A DNA stretch of 64,000 bases, taken from Neurospora crassa OR74A. Lineage: Eukaryota; Ascomycota; Sordariomycetes; Sordariales; Sordariaceae. The stretch lies in assembly GCF_000182925.2 (NCBI RefSeq), contig NC_026501.1, positions 7,233,917 to 7,297,916 of the forward strand. The letters are read 5' to 3'. This document shows positions 61,165 to 64,000 of the stretch, one piece after another. Within the stretch, counting starts at the first letter, position 1. Each line of letters begins with the position of its first letter. The translations under genes and the position numbers were made by a program. The notes under the pieces were generated by a model that was not told the origin of the DNA, did no database searches, and saw only the letters and a list, made by a program, of their open reading frames with translations.

Positions 61165-62685
61165 GATGGCTGGTTGGTTTAGTCGGGACTGGTTGTCACG
61201 AGTCACATATAATGTTTCGGCTTTGTCTTATGGAGGCTTCGTCTGCCGGTGCTCGACAGCACGGCTTTCTTTTTCATGTCCCATGTAGACTTCTTGTCAC
61301 GATAGGGAGGTGGCGTGGTAGATTGCAGGGAGGCTGGTCAAAAGGTGTTTTCTCAAAAAGTAAAAGAACTTTTGCTGGGGTTGAGTAGTCAAGGAACAAA
61401 GGTTTAAGACTGAGACAACGCTTTATGTTTCTGGGGTGCAATGTGTGCTTGTCCTCGACTATGCGAAGCTGTCAGGTGGATGGCCTTCATGTGTTGCATG
61501 AGTCTGGGTTGTCTCTGCTCACACAGTTGTGATTGCAAGTCTATCCCCAAAGACAGAGAAGAACTCAGACGAAAAGCTAACGTTGCTCTGATAGAAAAAA
61601 GGGCGGGTGAAGATACTGGACTTCTTGAAAAGAGTAGAACCTGCCCGTTTTGCTTTCCTCGACGAAGACCCACTTGGGAGTGATGGAACTGCCAGAAGCT
61701 AAGATGGTGACCCTAACGGAGGCCTCCATGTCACTCAATCTTGAACCACGGAGCAGTCGGGTCTACTACTTCCAGAAACTTGGATAAAAATGCTACATAT
61801 CGGTTATCCAGGTCAAGATTCTGAAGCCTTGTTCAATAGTAGTGTAGTAGAAAGAATTCGGAGTGTCTTCACATCTGCGTTATGCTGCATAACTGGGGCG
61901 AGATGGGTTTGATTTAGGATGGGGTCGTGCACACCACCGAAAGTTGACAATCTTTTGAGTACCGATGACTTATAGCGACGGGATACCCAGATTGGCAACT
62001 GCAAAAGGCCATGTATCGGCTGGGCATGCGATGTGGCTTTCACACCGCAACTCTCGAGGCCAATGAGCGTAGAGATGATGGTGTGTAGTTGTAGGAGTAG
62101 TTCATGGCATCCAAGTCATGGCCAAAAGTGAAGCTTGATGGTGGTCAGTGTCAAGCGAGTGGACATCCCGCGCTGCTTGGGTTGAAATGGTGCGTAGAGG
62201 TATATTCCGACAAGTATTCCCCGCAAGGGATCGACTCTACCCTCGTGTTCATCGTGGTTACCGTGTTGATCGATCTCCTCCGACGAGTAGACTGCTCAAT
62301 GAAGAGCAGAGGCGCAGCACATCGATTGGCGTCGGCCATGTGCCTCATTGGAAGCGACGTCGTGATAAGAGTCCGTGGTCCAAGCTCCCTGCAGAGGCTC
62401 GCCAGTGCAGTAACTGCCTGTATGGTACTAGGAGAGATCTGAATTCGATACTGAAACCTTCCTTCTCGGTGATCGTGCATTCAGGTTGCAGTGATGGCAG
62501 CAAGGTGTGGGATGCAGCCGCACTACGGCATGCGCAAAACCCAGAAGGTCAGGGGATCTTGGTGGTTTCTTTTTTTGTCCAGAGACATTACCATGACCAG
62601 GTTTGGAACACCCGCCCGCCGCCTATTGAGCAAGACAATCCATGGGCAGACCGTATCGCCCTGCCGGCTTCGACTCACCAAAAGA

Positions 62686-62722
<37 letters not shown>

Positions 62723-64000
62723 TTATCTCTTGGGTGAAACATGCGCCATTTTCAGACTGACTGTTTCGTCACTGTCATTGAACAATCGGTGCCACAGGCG
62801 GGTAGACTGCTCCGTTTGTCGAGACTACCATAAGGGCTCGTGAGGGGTACTAGCTTCCACTGTAATTGCGCCCTTGCGCCCCCACCAGCGGCATCAGAGA
62901 GGAATGGCCGGGGCGCTCACTGTGCAGAAGCCACGGTATTCCAAGCCTTCGGATCGAATATTGCACTGTCACACCGTGACCTCTTCTTTCACCTACCTAC
63001 GTAGAGGTAGTGTAGTCGACTTATCCGCACTACGTCGGATGCCAGTTCGGGCATTGGCAGGGTCGACAGGGCTCTCCAACCGTTGCAGGTGGCCAGCCAT
63101 TGTGCGACAATCGGTGAAGGACTTGTGGGCATTGTGTATCGCCGTGGTGGAAGACTGAGCAGACCGAGGGCGACGGATGATGATGTGCATTTCAGCATGC
63201 CACCACCTGACGGTCAAAGGTGATGGTAGGCCCTTGCCACAGGTTACCGGTTTTCTTCCATCCTGTCGACGGATTTTGAGCCTTGAGCCTCCTTGCATCA
63301 CCAACGAGCTGGTTGCGTTTTCTCACGAGCCAGATATTGTCCGTGATTCGCTCGCCTTATAATGGAGTGGTAGTTCTGTGAAACCCCAAGTTTATGAGGT
63401 GATCGGCAATGGAGGCGATTTCCAAGACGGCGTACATTGGCCCCAAGTCTCAAACCACTCAGCTGCAGATGCATGGAGCCAAGGAGCCTGTCCACTTACT
63501 ATGTACAAATGGATACCTAGTTTTGGGAGTGGGATTCCAAGGAAAACATTGCTCGGAAATGGCCCGAGTCAAAAGAAAGCGACAACAGCGACAACTGAAA
63601 GGAAGGAAGGACTGAGAAATACAGTGGGTACAAGTTACTTCCACCTGAGACGAGACCGTAGAAGGTCGTAGCAGACCCCGGGCAGGTATGGACACTACAG
63701 CCCAGGAGGCAGTCGCAACCACTGAAGGACTGGAATTCGTTCTCGACACCATCCATGATCATTTTCGCGCGACATCCTCCTTTTTCAATCCTGGTTGTAG
63801 GTATTTCGACCTTGGTCCTTTCTGTGACGGCTACCACCACCATCAATAATATACGGGCTGCACAACACCGTCATGGGCCCCCTCACCACAGCCTCAAGCG
63901 TCATCAAGAACCTCGCGCCTGTCGCCTGTCATTGGACGAGAGTCCGGCAGGCGTCACCTCCCACTCCGTCTGAATGCTGGAAACCGCACATATTTCTTTA
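61165..64000. other. Right-end region, no supported gene
   Basis: The longest frame (62148-62843) starts at a GTG, runs through an A tract (62688-62719) that encodes poly-Lys, and shows no domain. A cluster of short minus-strand frames between 61813 and 63850 could belong to a multi-exon gene, but no consistent splicing was found. Confidence 0.45.

Noticed and set aside
62148-62843. 231-codon frame starting at GTG
   Set aside because: No ATG in a good context, passes through a poly-A tract as poly-Lys, and has no recognisable domain.
1-64000. CRISPR arrays, bacterial operons, rRNA genes or intact tRNA genes
   Set aside because: None seen. Gene structure is that of a fungus, and a scan for B-box-like words gave only the relic at 25.7 kb.

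Overview
The window is from a filamentous ascomycete, most likely a member of the Sordariaceae (Neurospora or Sordaria type). The grounds are genes broken by short introns (about 50-150 nt) with GTAAGT/GTATGT donors and CTAAC/CTGAC branch sites, pyrimidine-rich leaders, and a cellulase (CBM1 plus GH5) beside a type-B lipase. The genus is an inference; no database was searched.

Layout, left to right. The 5' part of an ECM29 proteasome-adaptor gene leaves the left edge (1-2456, minus). A long pyrimidine-rich leader precedes a triple-RRM RNA-binding protein of the Csx1/Nam8 kind (8727-10463, plus). A four-helix membrane protein (14899-15858), a small Lys/Glu-rich protein (17489-17945) and a low-complexity conserved-looking protein (18564-19082, minus) follow. 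A six-exon amino-acid/choline-type permease lies at 22467-24417. The region 24.4-32.1 kb is gene-poor. It holds a TA-flanked inverted-repeat element (25422-25984) carrying Pol III-like boxes, a five-unit tandem array (27885-28640) with a conserved hairpin, and a gene-like region in broken frames (29623-31020). Next come a small acidic protein (32157-32705), a large divergent protein kinase (33178-37522), the GH5 endoglucanase (37951-39192, minus) and a secreted lipase/carboxylesterase (40392-42145, minus). A 320-bp pogo-like MITE with perfect 24-bp termini is at 43799-44118. A Met/Gly-rich coiled-coil protein (46929-48587), a frame-broken region with a Pth11-like receptor tail (about 50380-52122), a formate/nitrite transporter (55371-56545) and a secreted DUF4360 protein (60454-61164) complete the list.

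The genes do not form one pathway. The only suggestive functional pair is the cellulase and the secreted lipase, which lie in the same orientation 1.2 kb apart with a cluster of CGG/CCG triplets between them. The least explained features are the tandem array, whose hairpin shows a compensatory C:G to G:C change, and the two non-autonomous inverted-repeat elements. Exon boundaries were deduced by hand from frame, splice consensus and family alignment from memory.
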